Shown here: positions 16,811 through 26,118 of the stretch, one piece after another
Layout of the letters: each line of letters starts with the position of its first letter
Position numbering within the stretch: position 1 is the stretch's first letter
Source: Marinomonas posidonica IVIA-Po-181
GTDB lineage: Bacteria > Pseudomonadota > Gammaproteobacteria > Pseudomonadales > Marinomonadaceae
Direction of reading: 5' to 3'
Assembly (NCBI RefSeq): GCF_000214215.1
Contig: NC_015559.1
Location: 1,971,001 to 2,035,000, forward strand
Length of the DNA: 64,000 nt
Position numbers and translations under genes: made by a program
The notes under the pieces: generated by a model
What the model was told of the DNA's origin: nothing
The model's input: only the letters and a program-made list of their open reading frames with translations
Databases searched by the model: none

Positions 16811-18283
16811 CTAACTCACTTTCACAGGAGCTTTGCCTTTGCCAATACGGCCAATTAGGAAACCACCGAGCAGACCCAGTAAGATAGCGATGGTCCAGTA
16901 GCCATATTTTTCAAATAAGTTGGTATTGATTAAGGCTAGGCTCTGGTTTTCTTGGTACACCAGCCTAGGTATGGTCTGATTGTTAAAACTCATTTGTTGA
17001 CGGACTAAGAGGTTCATCTCGGCTTCTGGTTTTTCGTTCAGTCCCGTCAAACGCCAGCGCCATTGTAGCCGCCCAGCTTGCACATTGGCTCTCACTTTAG
17101 CATTGCTGATCATTTGAATTTCACTGTCAGTAATTAACTCAGCCTCATAGCTCTGCCCTAACACTGGCTGGGCAACAGAAGCCGTTACCAGGATTTCAAA
17201 GGTATTGTTAAGCGCCATTTCATTGGGTAATTGCCAATTCACGGCACGAATACTAGAGGCCAACTGTAAATCCATGGAGTGACTTTCTGCCTGCAAAGAA
17301 ATGGTATCGTTTTCTAACACTCCAAGATCATTTTTAAGTTTTGCCAAGGCCTCGTTAAGGTCGGTCACTTGTTGATTCTTCTCATTCAGGCTCGCTTGTG
17401 CAGTCGCTAATTGCTCAGCCAAACGTGTATTGTTTGCTTGCGCTGTTGCCAATTTTTGGTCCATTGCCAACCATCTCGCCTCCATATCAGCATGACTATC
17501 AATGGCACCTTCTAGTGAAATAACTTGAGCCCTGTAATCTTTTAATGCCATTTCTTGCTGACGTATCTTTGCCTGATAGTCCGCAATGCTAGCCTGAAGT
17601 GATGAGATTTGTTCTGCTTGCGCCTGTTCACGAGCATTGGATTCAGAGGGCGCAATTGATAATTGGTTATATTGCTTTCTTAGCAACTGATGCTCTTCAC
17701 GAGCAGCAGCTAACTGGCTAGCGAGAAAGGTGTTTTGCTGACGTAATTGCACCACTTGTTGTTGCAAGCTTTGCTTTTCATCCAGAGCCGATAAATAGTG
17801 TTGCTGCCATTCTTCACTTTGACTGGATTCGTTTACCAATTGTGTTATTTTTTCATTAAGGGTGGCGTTTTCAGCGCTTAATTGTTGGATTTGTTCTTGT
17901 AGCTGGCTGTTCTCAAACTGTAATGCTTGATAGCGAGACTCTAATGCATCACGCTTGGTTTTTTCTTGCTCAAGGTCCAGTAAGGCTTCCGCACTGGTAC
18001 CATCCGTTTCTAATTGTGCAATTCGTTGATCTTTCTCATCCAGCAACGAGCTTAAACGGTCAAGTTCAGCCTGGTTCTTTGACAAAGCTTCTTCCAGTGC
18101 TTGAACATCAGACGAATCAGCTGCTGTTTGCTCTGGATCAGGTATATCATTTCCTTGGTTAGTCGACATTTCCATGTCTTGTGATGTTTCTCCGCTACCT
18201 GAATCTTGACTTGATGTGGTACTACAAGCCGATAGCATTAAGCCTACTGCAACGGGAACCCATAACGCCGTATGTGCTTTCAT
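16811..18283 (-). CDS. Unrecognised coiled-coil lipoprotein with C-terminal membrane segment
   Basis: The 490-residue product has a lipoprotein signal with lipobox LSAC (Cys20), followed by Ser at +2, which favours outer-membrane sorting. After an acidic Ser/Gln-rich linker (21-60), residues 60-345 form a long heptad-rich coiled coil (Gln, Leu, Glu, Ala). Residues 350-452 look like a compact beta domain. A hydrophobic segment at about 462-480 is followed by a basic tail (GRIGKGKAPVK), as in an inner-membrane anchor with its tail in the cytoplasm. I do not recognise the family. The layout would suit an envelope tether or assembly protein, which is inference. The start is supported by AAGGAG 7 bases upstream. 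It is probably monocistronic, with terminators on both sides. Confidence 0.85.
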   Translation of the reverse strand: MKAHTALWVPVAVGLMLSACSTTSSQDSGSGETSQDMEMSTNQGNDIPDPEQTAADSSDVQALEEALSKNQAELDRLSSLLDEKDQRIAQLETDGTSAEALLDLEQEKTKRDALESRYQALQFENSQLQEQIQQLSAENATLNEKITQLVNESSQSEEWQQHYLSALDEKQSLQQQVVQLRQQNTFLASQLAAAREEHQLLRKQYNQLSIAPSESNAREQAQAEQISSLQASIADYQAKIRQQEMALKDYRAQVISLEGAIDSHADMEARWLAMDQKLATAQANNTRLAEQLATAQASLNEKNQQVTDLNEALAKLKNDLGVLENDTISLQAESHSMDLQLASSIRAVNWQLPNEMALNNTFEILVTASVAQPVLGQSYEAELITDSEIQMISNAKVRANVQAGRLQWRWRLTGLNEKPEAEMNLLVRQQMSFNNQTIPRLVYQENQSLALINTNLFEKYGYWTIAILLGLLGGFLIGRIGKGKAPVKVS

Positions 18284-18382
18284 CGTTCACTCCTTAAAAT
18301 TTAAGGTTGATCACCCTTATGCCAGAATTAAGTATAGATTGCAAAAACGATGTAAAGATAGTCGTTACAAAAAGTATAAAAA

Positions 18383-18406
18383 AGCCAGTAAGTTAACTTA
18401 CTGGCT
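18383..18406 (-). terminator. Terminator after pepN
   Basis: AGCCAGTAAGTT-AACTTACTGGCT is a perfect 24-base inverted repeat. On the minus strand it is followed by TTTTTTATAC, giving a rho-independent terminator between pepN and the lipoprotein promoter region. Confidence 0.85.
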
Positions 18407-18440
18407 TAGGGCAACCGCATGGATAAAAGTGTGAGAAAAA

Positions 18441-21074
18441 CTACGCCAGACTCTTCGAAATCACTTCGTATACGTCTTTTGAAAGTTGATCGGCCATTAT
18501 TCTCTCTAGTTCAGCCTTCATTAGCGTACTGAGACTTGGCGTCATTTTTTTCCAACGGGTTAGAGGCGTACACAAACGCGAGGCAATTTGTGGATTTCGC
18601 TTATCCAATACCAAAATCTGATCGGCCAAAAAGCGATAGCCACTGCCGTCGACATGATGGAAAGCCGAAATATTTTGACCAAAACCACCTAAGAGAGATC
18701 GAACTTTATTTGGGTTTTTAAGATCAAACGCTTCATGCTCCATTAGTGATTTCATGTTGTCGATAGCATTTTCCTGCTCACGACCGGCACTCAGCATTAA
18801 CCACTTATTCACCACGAGAGGCTCGTCCTGCCATTGTTGATAGAAAGCATCGAGCATCTGTGTGGCTTGAGGGTGATCAGCATGAACCGCAATGGACAAT
18901 GCAGCAAACTGATCTGTCATATTATTGGCACTTTCGAATTGCTCAACAACCGCCAACTTGGCTTCTGCACTGTCGGTCTCTAACCAGTAGGACAAGGCCA
19001 GATTTTTCAAAGATCGATGCGCGATGTCTTGAGCATCTGGACGGTATTCTCCATCAAGACGATGTGCTTGATAAGTTTGAGCAAACTCACTCTCAAGAGC
19101 GTTGGCAATCTGCGCCTTTAAGTATTGACGAGCTTGTTTAATGGCATTCGGATGAATTTCACTCGCTAACTCAGATAAGTAAGCTTGGCTTGGCAGATTC
19201 AAAATCAAAGCCACCATAGCAGGATCCAATGAATCATCGACTAATAACGAGTTAAAACCATTTATTAACTGTGATTCTAAACTCAGAGTTTGCCCAGCAA
19301 CAGCTTGCTCGATCAATTGACTCAACTCATTCACAGCCAATTGCTGGCCAGCACTCCAACGGTTGAAACCATCTTGATCTGCTGACAACAATAACAATAG
19401 GTCTGTTGACGAATACTCGTAAGACAATTTCACCGGAGCGGAAAAGCCTCTTAACAAAGAAGGCACTGGCTTAGAGGACACCTGAGTAAATTCAAATACC
19501 TGTTCGGCTTGTGACAATTCCAGTAAGTGCTCATTAGCCGATTGACCATCTAGTGAAGCCGATAAGGGATTACCTGCTTGGTCAAGCAAGCCAACACGTA
19601 CCGGAATGTGCGAAGGCAATTTGGTTGGCTGACCTGGTGTGGCCGGCGTGTCTTGATGTAAGCGCAATGTGTAGCTTTGTTGACTCTCATCATATTCACC
19701 AATGACCCGCACTTGCGGTGTTCCTGCTTGTGAATACCAGCGTTTAAATTGAGTCAAATCGACACCCGATGCCGCTTCCATGGCCGCGACAAAGTCATCG
19801 CAAGTTACAGCTTGACCATCGTGACGTTCAAAATATAAATCCGAGCCTTTGCGGAAGTTTTCAGCGCCCAATAAGGTATGAATCATGCGCACGATTTCTG
19901 CGCCCTTCTCATACACGGTTAGGGTATAAAAGTTGGATATTTCAATAAATGAGGCGGGACGCACAGGATGCGCCATAGGACCTGCGTCTTCAGCAAATTG
20001 AGCCGTCTTCAAAAAGGACACATCTTCCACTCGTTTTACCGTTGCCGAATGCATATCCGCTGAAAAAGTCTGATCCCGGAATACGGTAAAACCTTCTTTT
20101 AAGCTCAGCTGAAACCAATCACGACAAGTCACGCGATTACCAGACCAATTATGGAAGTATTCGTGCGCGACAATGGCTTCCACTCGCAAATAGCTGTCGT
20201 CAGTTGTGGTTTCAGGACTCGCCAGCAAACAAGAAGAGTTAAAAATATTTAAGCCCTTGTTCTCCATTGCACCCATATTGAAGTCATCTACGGCGACTAT
20301 CATAAAGATGTCCAGATCGTATTCTCGACCATAGACTTCTTCGTCCCAGCGCATGGAGCGTTTTAAAGCTTCCATGGCGTAATCGACTTTATCAATATTG
20401 TGGGCTTCGGTGAAAATCTGCAATTTTACTTCACGCTGGCTCTGCGTCACGAAGGTATCGTTTTTGACTTCCAAATTACCTGCCACTAAGGCAAATAAGT
20501 ACGCTGGTTTAGGGAAAGGGTCATGCCATACGACAGCGGTTTTTCCTTCCTCGGTTTGAGTGCGCTCAATTTCATTGCCGTTTGACAACATCACAGGGTA
20601 TTGCTCATTGTCTGCAATAATGGTCGTTGTAAAAACGGACATCACATCAGGGCGATCAAGGTAATAGGTAATGTGTCGGAAACCTTCGGCTTCACACTGA
20701 GTACAAAACATCGAAGAAGAACGATATAGACCCTCTAACTTAGTGTTGTTTTGAGGCTCAATAAGGGTTTCACAGGTCAATATAAAGTTATCAGCTGTTG
20801 CGGTAATAACAAGTTGATTGTCCACCAGCTGATATTCACCTTCTGGTAAAACGTAATCGTCCATGGCCACTGCAATCAACTTAACGTCTTCACCACCATC
20901 CAATACTAATGGCGCAGTGTTTTCAGTAGACGTAGGATTTCGACGCATGTGCAGTTTTGATGTCACCACCGTAGTGCTTTCATCCAGCTCAAAAGTCAAC
21001 TCAGTCTTATCAATTAGAAAAGGAGGCACTTTGTAGTCTTTTAAATATATCGCGGCGGGTTGACTCTCTTTCAT
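18441..21074 (-). CDS. pepN: Aminopeptidase N (M1 zinc metallopeptidase)
   Basis: The 877-residue enzyme removes N-terminal residues from peptides in the cytoplasm. The M1 signature is complete: GAMEN exopeptidase motif at 268-272, zinc site HEYFH at 304-308, and the third zinc ligand Glu327 in LKEG. The long helical C-terminal domain typical of the bacterial PepN subfamily (DUF3458 plus armadillo-like part) follows. Length matches E. coli PepN (870). The start has AGGAG nearby. It lies 9 bases after the DUF2797 gene and is probably the last gene of the yeaC-DUF2797-pepN run, a neighbourhood also seen in Pseudomonas. Confidence 0.97.
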   Translation of the reverse strand: MKESQPAAIYLKDYKVPPFLIDKTELTFELDESTTVVTSKLHMRRNPTSTENTAPLVLDGGEDVKLIAVAMDDYVLPEGEYQLVDNQLVITATADNFILTCETLIEPQNNTKLEGLYRSSSMFCTQCEAEGFRHITYYLDRPDVMSVFTTTIIADNEQYPVMLSNGNEIERTQTEEGKTAVVWHDPFPKPAYLFALVAGNLEVKNDTFVTQSQREVKLQIFTEAHNIDKVDYAMEALKRSMRWDEEVYGREYDLDIFMIVAVDDFNMGAMENKGLNIFNSSCLLASPETTTDDSYLRVEAIVAHEYFHNWSGNRVTCRDWFQLSLKEGFTVFRDQTFSADMHSATVKRVEDVSFLKTAQFAEDAGPMAHPVRPASFIEISNFYTLTVYEKGAEIVRMIHTLLGAENFRKGSDLYFERHDGQAVTCDDFVAAMEAASGVDLTQFKRWYSQAGTPQVRVIGEYDESQQSYTLRLHQDTPATPGQPTKLPSHIPVRVGLLDQAGNPLSASLDGQSANEHLLELSQAEQVFEFTQVSSKPVPSLLRGFSAPVKLSYEYSSTDLLLLLSADQDGFNRWSAGQQLAVNELSQLIEQAVAGQTLSLESQLINGFNSLLVDDSLDPAMVALILNLPSQAYLSELASEIHPNAIKQARQYLKAQIANALESEFAQTYQAHRLDGEYRPDAQDIAHRSLKNLALSYWLETDSAEAKLAVVEQFESANNMTDQFAALSIAVHADHPQATQMLDAFYQQWQDEPLVVNKWLMLSAGREQENAIDNMKSLMEHEAFDLKNPNKVRSLLGGFGQNISAFHHVDGSGYRFLADQILVLDKRNPQIASRLCTPLTRWKKMTPSLSTLMKAELERIMADQLSKDVYEVISKSLA

Positions 21075-21083
21075 AACGCTCTC

Positions 21084-21908
21084 CTAAAAAGTGACTGTTG
21101 CTTGATAGCCGGTGTATTTACGAATGTTGATTACCCCTGTATCAAGGATCCAATATTGGCCCTTAATACCCATTAGTACACCTTCAATTCTCGGTGTTTT
21201 CTCAGCATTGATACTGGTTACCTTAGTTGGGTATTCAAGCACAGGATAGTGAAATTCATGGGTTTCATTCTGGTCGGATAAATCTGTAATGGCTTGTAGA
21301 CCAAACTCTTGCTGCAAGGAGTCCAAGCCTTCGTAAAGCTGACCAATTAACCTTTCTTGCTCAGCTTCCAAGTCCAAAACCAGATCCGAACCTTTGAGCA
21401 TGTTTCGCCAATTCGTTTTGTCCGCCACTTGAGACTTAAACAAGGTCTCGACCAAACCTGATAAACGGCGATTTTGAACACGAAATAAAGGCCTTGCTTG
21501 CGTTGCACCTTGATCAATCCAACGTGTAGGCAGTTGATCACCACGTGTAATCCCGACTTTCAACGCAGAAGAGTTGGCCAAATAAACATAATGACTCTGC
21601 ATGCAAAATTGTTCCGCCCACTCTGGCTCACGGCAAGTTCCATGGTGGAAATGGCATTTCTCAGGACTCATGATGCAGGTATCGCAGGCGGCCAATTTAC
21701 GAAAACAATTAAAACAGTAGCCCTGACTAAAGGATTTGTTGGTTTTTTTCTGACAATGAATGCAATGAATATCACCGCTAAAATCCAATGTGATTTTTTT
21801 GCCCAAGAAACCGTTGACGAATAATGAGTCATTACCCAAGTTGAGGTGATAGTTAACTTGTCCATCAACAGCCTCAACCTTCATTTTACGTATGTCACCT
21901 TGCAGCAT
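21084..21908 (-). CDS. DUF2797 family protein
   Basis: This 274-residue protein has an N-terminal zinc-ribbon-like set of cysteines (CIHC, CFNC, CDTC, then histidines and further Cys, about residues 49-92). It continues with a conserved core around VYLANSSALKVGITR and LVETLFKS, which matches the DUF2797 family. The function of that family is not established. The GIY-like phrase VYLA...KVGIT hints at a GIY-YIG-type fold, but that is inference. The start codon overlaps the stop of the yeaC-like gene by one base (TAATG), indicating translational coupling, and pepN follows after 9 bases. Confidence 0.85.
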   Translation of the reverse strand: MLQGDIRKMKVEAVDGQVNYHLNLGNDSLFVNGFLGKKITLDFSGDIHCIHCQKKTNKSFSQGYCFNCFRKLAACDTCIMSPEKCHFHHGTCREPEWAEQFCMQSHYVYLANSSALKVGITRGDQLPTRWIDQGATQARPLFRVQNRRLSGLVETLFKSQVADKTNWRNMLKGSDLVLDLEAEQERLIGQLYEGLDSLQQEFGLQAITDLSDQNETHEFHYPVLEYPTKVTSINAEKTPRIEGVLMGIKGQYWILDTGVINIRKYTGYQATVTF

Positions 21909-22189
21909 TAAGAATTGCCTTCAGCTTTGTCATCAACCCATTTAATGGTTTCATGCTCATTGGTTGAGGTCTTGCTATCACAACCGCTATGAACTTGAGT
22001 ATCAATGTAACCTACTCGCTGCTGCTCGGATTTATTGCTGTAGTCATAGGTAATGACAGCTTGTAAACAAAGTTCTTTTTGCTCTTCTGTTAAGCGCACG
22101 CCATTTGGCCACTTTCCCAGTTCAACGGCTTGCTTCAAGCTGGCGTAAACTTCAGGCGACATATTGTCGATCATTTCTTTAAAATTCAT
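21908..22189 (-). CDS. yeaC: YeaC-like DUF1315 protein
   Basis: The 93-residue protein begins MNFKEMIDNMSPEVYASLK and contains the family pattern ELGKWPNGVRLTEEQ followed by a tyrosine-rich stretch, as in YeaC/DUF1315 proteins of gammaproteobacteria. Function is unknown. The ribosome site is AAAGAGAG. It is the first gene of a tight run with the DUF2797 protein and pepN, 35 bases after the rhomboid protease gene. Confidence 0.85.
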   Translation of the reverse strand: MNFKEMIDNMSPEVYASLKQAVELGKWPNGVRLTEEQKELCLQAVITYDYSNKSEQQRVGYIDTQVHSGCDSKTSTNEHETIKWVDDKAEGNS

Positions 22190-22224
22190 TGTTAGCTCTC
22201 TTTAAACCTAGTCAGCTTAAAAAC

Positions 22225-23109
22225 TTAATCGTATTTTTGTTGCTTAACAAAAAACACTTCAAATAACCAAAAACACACACAAAGCGCCAATCCGGAGATT
22301 AAGCCAATCGTATGAGCTGTGTTAGCAATGCGCCCTAATCCCATAGTCTCAGGCAATGATGTATAACCAACCACGAGCCAAATCATAAAAAAGATCATTA
22401 AGCCTTTATGAATCAACACGGGATAATATGGACGCAGGATCGGCAGTAGCCAAGCAAAACCAATCAAACCATACACCACACCCGATAAGCCGCCAAAAAT
22501 GGGGTAGCCACTAAAATAGTATTGTAGAACGTTGCTTAACACCGCGGTAATCAACACGCTGAATAGCCAGACAAACTTGCCAACCATCATTTCCAGCTTG
22601 CGACCAACATCCCACACCCAAAGACAGTTAAAAACGATGTGAATCACACTAAAATGCAAAAATGCCGGGGTTAACAATCGCCAATATTCACCTTTAGCCA
22701 TGACATCTGACAATGTCATAAAATAGATATGGCCATTAGACACATTAAACGGGCTAATGGTAAACAAGCTCACTAACGAAAGGTTTTCACCCAATTCGGT
22801 GATAATGGCAACAACAAAACTGATTAACAGCACAATCATAGTCAATGGCGATCGTTTGACTTGTGCCATTAGATTCGTCGGTGCGGTGCGTTCGGTTGGT
22901 TTGTTGACAAGGGAATTTTGTAAAAGAGACGGATCTTCTTTCCAAATCGCAATCAGTTGTAGGACAGTGGGTTGTTGACTGGCGTCAAGCAACCATAACT
23001 CTTTTGCCCCTTGATTCTCAACAATCTGGTGCGCCACTTTATGATGCCATAAAGCGTTGGCCAGCAATTGTGGGTCTTCTGTCGTGTCAAAGCGATATGC
23101 AAAATACAT
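22225..23109 (-). CDS. glpG: GlpG-like rhomboid intramembrane serine protease
   Basis: The 294-residue protein has a cytoplasmic N-terminal domain (1-80) like GlpG, followed by six or so membrane helices. The catalytic pair is visible: Ser209 in GGLSG and His266 in NTAHTIG. The conserved HIVFNCLW in the second helix (HxxxN) matches rhomboid family architecture. It should cleave membrane protein substrates within the bilayer of the inner membrane. The ribosome site is weak. It lies between nadK and yeaC on the same strand, the same neighbourhood as in Pseudomonas. Confidence 0.92.
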   Translation of the reverse strand: MYFAYRFDTTEDPQLLANALWHHKVAHQIVENQGAKELWLLDASQQPTVLQLIAIWKEDPSLLQNSLVNKPTERTAPTNLMAQVKRSPLTMIVLLISFVVAIITELGENLSLVSLFTISPFNVSNGHIYFMTLSDVMAKGEYWRLLTPAFLHFSVIHIVFNCLWVWDVGRKLEMMVGKFVWLFSVLITAVLSNVLQYYFSGYPIFGGLSGVVYGLIGFAWLLPILRPYYPVLIHKGLMIFFMIWLVVGYTSLPETMGLGRIANTAHTIGLISGLALCVCFWLFEVFFVKQQKYD

Positions 23110-23165
23110 GAAATTCTAAAAAATACCTTTTTTAGTCAATACCCGCTTAATCCAATGGGGTGTAA

Positions 23166-24047
23166 TTAAGGACGATAACTCGATTGCCACCCCAATTTGT
23201 CACGACAAACATTATAAAAGTCATGATCCTTTGGGTGAATAAGGCGAATGCCACCCTGCTTCTTGGTAATGTGAATTTCGTCACCAGGTGCCGCGGTAAT
23301 GTTCAATTGCCCATCACAACTTACGCTTGGATAGGTCAAATTGGATTCACATACCACAATTCGAATGTTTGCATTAGCATCAATCACAATAGGACGATTA
23401 CTTAGCGTATGCGGATGCATGGGAACCAGCACTAAGGCGTCTAATTTCGGTAGCATGATCGGGCCACCAGCCGACAAGGCATACGCAGTTGAACCTGTTG
23501 GTGTCGCCACAATCAAACCGTCTGATTTTTGATTCATGACAAACTGGTCATCAATAAAAAGATCAAAACGTATCATTCGAGCCGATTTTCCTGGGTGTAA
23601 TACCAAATCGTTTAATGCTATTCCGTCACCGCTCGGCCGATTCTGACGCTTGATCTTAGCCTCTATCATAAAGCGCTTCTCTTCATGATAGTCACCCGCC
23701 AAAATGGGGTCTAATTCTTCTTGTAGATGTTGTGGGGAAATGTCGGTCAAAAAGCCGAGTGTGCCACGGTTGATCCCCAGCACAGGAATATCATATTGAC
23801 AAATAGCACGGGCAGCACCTAAGAAGCTACCATCGCCACCAACGACCATAACCATGTCACAGTGATCACCAAGTTCTTTGAGAGGGGCTTTTGCTACTTT
23901 AATGCCGGGCATCATCGCCGCCAATTGGCTTTCGAGAACAGGCTGCACCTCTTTATCTTGAAGGTAATCCATTAACTTCTTCACGGTGTCTAAAATTTGC
24001 GGTTTGTCTAATCGAGCAATAATGCCAATACGTTTAAAAAGACTCAT
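23166..24047 (-). CDS. nadK: NAD kinase
   Basis: The 293-residue enzyme phosphorylates NAD to NADP in the cytoplasm. The glycine-rich GGDGS motif lies at residues 70-74, with GTLGFLTD and the second conserved region SDGLIVATPTGSTAY, both characteristic of NAD kinases. Length equals E. coli NadK. The start has a strong AGAAGGA ribosome site. It is likely the first gene of the nadK-glpG-yeaC-DUF2797-pepN group. The 153 bp upstream carry no gene and should contain its promoter. Confidence 0.97.
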   Translation of the reverse strand: MSLFKRIGIIARLDKPQILDTVKKLMDYLQDKEVQPVLESQLAAMMPGIKVAKAPLKELGDHCDMVMVVGGDGSFLGAARAICQYDIPVLGINRGTLGFLTDISPQHLQEELDPILAGDYHEEKRFMIEAKIKRQNRPSGDGIALNDLVLHPGKSARMIRFDLFIDDQFVMNQKSDGLIVATPTGSTAYALSAGGPIMLPKLDALVLVPMHPHTLSNRPIVIDANANIRIVVCESNLTYPSVSCDGQLNITAAPGDEIHITKKQGGIRLIHPKDHDFYNVCRDKLGWQSSYRP

Positions 24048-24200
24048 GCGTCCTTCTCTTTCCTGCTTTCAATGTATACAAATGAACTCATTGCGATCGC
24101 TAATGGAGTCTTACATATTTTGTGCCACTTTAACATGAAGCAGGCTGCAATCGCTATGAGTCAAGGCGGATATCCTTCACTTGTTTAGCTTATTTTACCT

Positions 24201-25130
24201 TCAAAAGGGGTTTTGAGACAAAGAATAACCTCGCCATCCCTGTATTCCACCGGTATGAATGACTAACGTTTTGGCATGCGGCCAGGTTCCATTTTTCATT
24301 TTATGCCAAATGGCGAATATTACTTTTGACGTATAAACAGGGTCCAATACAAGGTTAGGATTTGCTTCAGCAAACGCCTTAAGAAAATCCGCTAAAGCGG
24401 CAGGAAATTTGGCATAACCACCCTGATGAGCATCATCATAAAACGATAGGCGTTTAACCAAATTCTTTGAAGTGATTTGTTTTCCTGCAATGTTAGCCGC
24501 CAATGTAATGATTTCAGCTTGCTGTTCGGCCATCCCTTTTAATGCGCTAAAGACTTCTAACTTAGGGCATGCCTCGCTTGATAACAATCCCGCAGCTGTG
24601 GAGCCTGTGCCAGCCGCAACAGCCCAAGCAGAATACTCGCCAGCCATAGTGCCGATCGCTTTGGCCCAATCAGCACAGCCTTGTGCCCCTAATACGCCGC
24701 CTCCCCCTTCTGGCACCCAATAGATATCCGGATAAAGATGAGAAATCTGTTTTACCACTTGCGCATCTAATCCCAAGCGAAAATCAAGCCGTTGACTCGG
24801 CCAGAGTTCAGCACCATATGCCACAGCATCCCGTAAAGTGGCTGTTAAATTAGCTTGTAATTCACCTCGCACCAATAAAATAGCTTGTTCATTCCGATTC
24901 ACTAGACTGGCAGCCAAGGCATGCAAATGATTTGAATAAGGCCCACCCAAAGTACCAATGTATCTGGCATTTTGCTGTTCAGCTGCTTTTAAATGATGGC
25001 GTAACTTATGCCATTTATTACCTGGCGCTTTAGCATGCTCCAAATCGCCACGATAAAGGTCCAACTGATACGCTTGGTTAAGCGCAGACTGACCTAAAAA
25101 ATCAAGATTAATGGATTGAATTACAGACAC
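24201..25130 (-). CDS. PLP-dependent ACC deaminase / D-cysteine desulfhydrase family enzyme
   Basis: The 309-residue protein shows the family pattern NKWHKLRHHLK near residues 38-48, where the PLP lysine is expected, followed by GTLGGPYSNHLHALA and the glycine-rich phosphate-binding loop AAGTGSTAAG. These match the tryptophan-synthase-beta-like fold of ACC deaminase/D-cysteine desulfhydrase. Sequence alone does not tell the two activities apart; a D-amino-acid desulfhydrase-like role is more likely in a marine bacterium than ethylene-precursor breakdown. The start is GTG at 25130. It stands alone, divergent from the next gene. Confidence 0.85.
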   Translation of the reverse strand: MSVIQSINLDFLGQSALNQAYQLDLYRGDLEHAKAPGNKWHKLRHHLKAAEQQNARYIGTLGGPYSNHLHALAASLVNRNEQAILLVRGELQANLTATLRDAVAYGAELWPSQRLDFRLGLDAQVVKQISHLYPDIYWVPEGGGGVLGAQGCADWAKAIGTMAGEYSAWAVAAGTGSTAAGLLSSEACPKLEVFSALKGMAEQQAEIITLAANIAGKQITSKNLVKRLSFYDDAHQGGYAKFPAALADFLKAFAEANPNLVLDPVYTSKVIFAIWHKMKNGTWPHAKTLVIHTGGIQGWRGYSLSQNPF

Positions 25131-25320
25131 AAAACGCCTAACGAAAGTCGATTAATAATAAAAACGCAATTAGTATACTCGGTGTTACACATTGAAAGAT
25201 GATATTGATGGTTTTTTTGTTAGAATCCCTCCATTCAATTTGATGAACTTGTATCGTCATCCTAATTAGCCTATGCATTCGGATCTAAAGGTAACGATTG
25301 CGATACCAATAAGGATCTCC

Positions 25321-26061
25321 ATGAGCCAACAAAACCTACTGTATGATGCGGCCGATGAATTTGGTCCCATTCGAGTCTTTGATGATGGGCAGTTTCGAAT
25401 TTTGTCTTTTGCTGACGGTGATGAGCAAAGCCGTATTCGCTTATCCACCCCTCACGTATTACAGCACGAATACACCCAAGCTATGATGCTGGCTTTATTA
25501 TTTTGTACGCCTAAGCGGGTGTGCATTCTAGGTTTAGGTGGTGGCACCTTGATTCATACCCTATATCACGCCATTCCAAGTGTGCAAATTAGTGCCGTTG
25601 AATTAAGAGCCGATGTTTTAGATGCCGCTGAGATGTTTTTCAAACTGCCAAAGGGGAAACGCATTCAGTTAACCTTAGACAATGCTATTGACCATATTGA
25701 ACAAGGACTCGATAAAAAAGTTGATCTATTAATGACTGACATCTACAACACTCAAGGAATGGACATTCATGTCCTTGCCCCCAGCTTTATTGAGAATTGC
25801 GCCAAAAACATTAAAGAAAAGGGCTGGCTGGTGATTAATTGTTGGATAGATCAAAAAAACAATGAAGATTTAACACAACGCCTTAAAGAGCATTTCCGCT
25901 CTGTCAGTGCTTTGGACACAGGAAGTGGAAATTGGGTAATATTAGCAGGCAAACAAAAGCCAGATCACAGTGCCAAAGAACTTAAAACCTTGGCGCAAAA
26001 ACTGAGTAATTCATTAGGCTTTTCCGTCAATAAATGGCTTACCCGCTTGACTGAGCTTTGA
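25321..26061 (+). CDS. Spermidine-synthase-like methyltransferase-fold protein
   Basis: This 246-residue protein has a Rossmann core with the motif GLGGGTLIHTLY and acidic VELR at the end of the second strand, then MTDIYNTQGMD. It resembles the polyamine synthase (SpeE) family, but the usual aspartate-rich DxxDP gatekeeper is replaced by TDIYN, so true spermidine synthase activity is doubtful. I chose ATG 25321, with AAGGATCTCC directly upstream, instead of an upstream in-frame ATG that adds 16 residues. It has a bidirectional terminator just after its stop and appears to be a single-gene unit. Confidence 0.8.
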   Translation: MSQQNLLYDAADEFGPIRVFDDGQFRILSFADGDEQSRIRLSTPHVLQHEYTQAMMLALLFCTPKRVCILGLGGGTLIHTLYHAIPSVQISAVELRADVLDAAEMFFKLPKGKRIQLTLDNAIDHIEQGLDKKVDLLMTDIYNTQGMDIHVLAPSFIENCAKNIKEKGWLVINCWIDQKNNEDLTQRLKEHFRSVSALDTGSGNWVILAGKQKPDHSAKELKTLAQKLSNSLGFSVNKWLTRLTEL

Positions 26062-26069
26062 TACAAAAA

Positions 26070-26093
26070 AGCCAGCTATGCTCTTAGCTGGCT
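26070..26093. terminator. Bidirectional terminator between speE-like gene and pgm
   Basis: AGCCAGCT and AGCTGGCT flank an eight-base loop. T runs follow the stem on both strands (TTTT on plus, TTTTTT on minus), serving the two convergent genes. Confidence 0.85.
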
Positions 26094-26118
26094 TTTCCAT
26101 GTTCAAGTTGCACTGGGT

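Noticed and set aside
25273..25320. Longer N-terminus for the spermidine-synthase-like protein
   Set aside because: The internal ATG at 25321 has a good ribosome site and gives the expected start.
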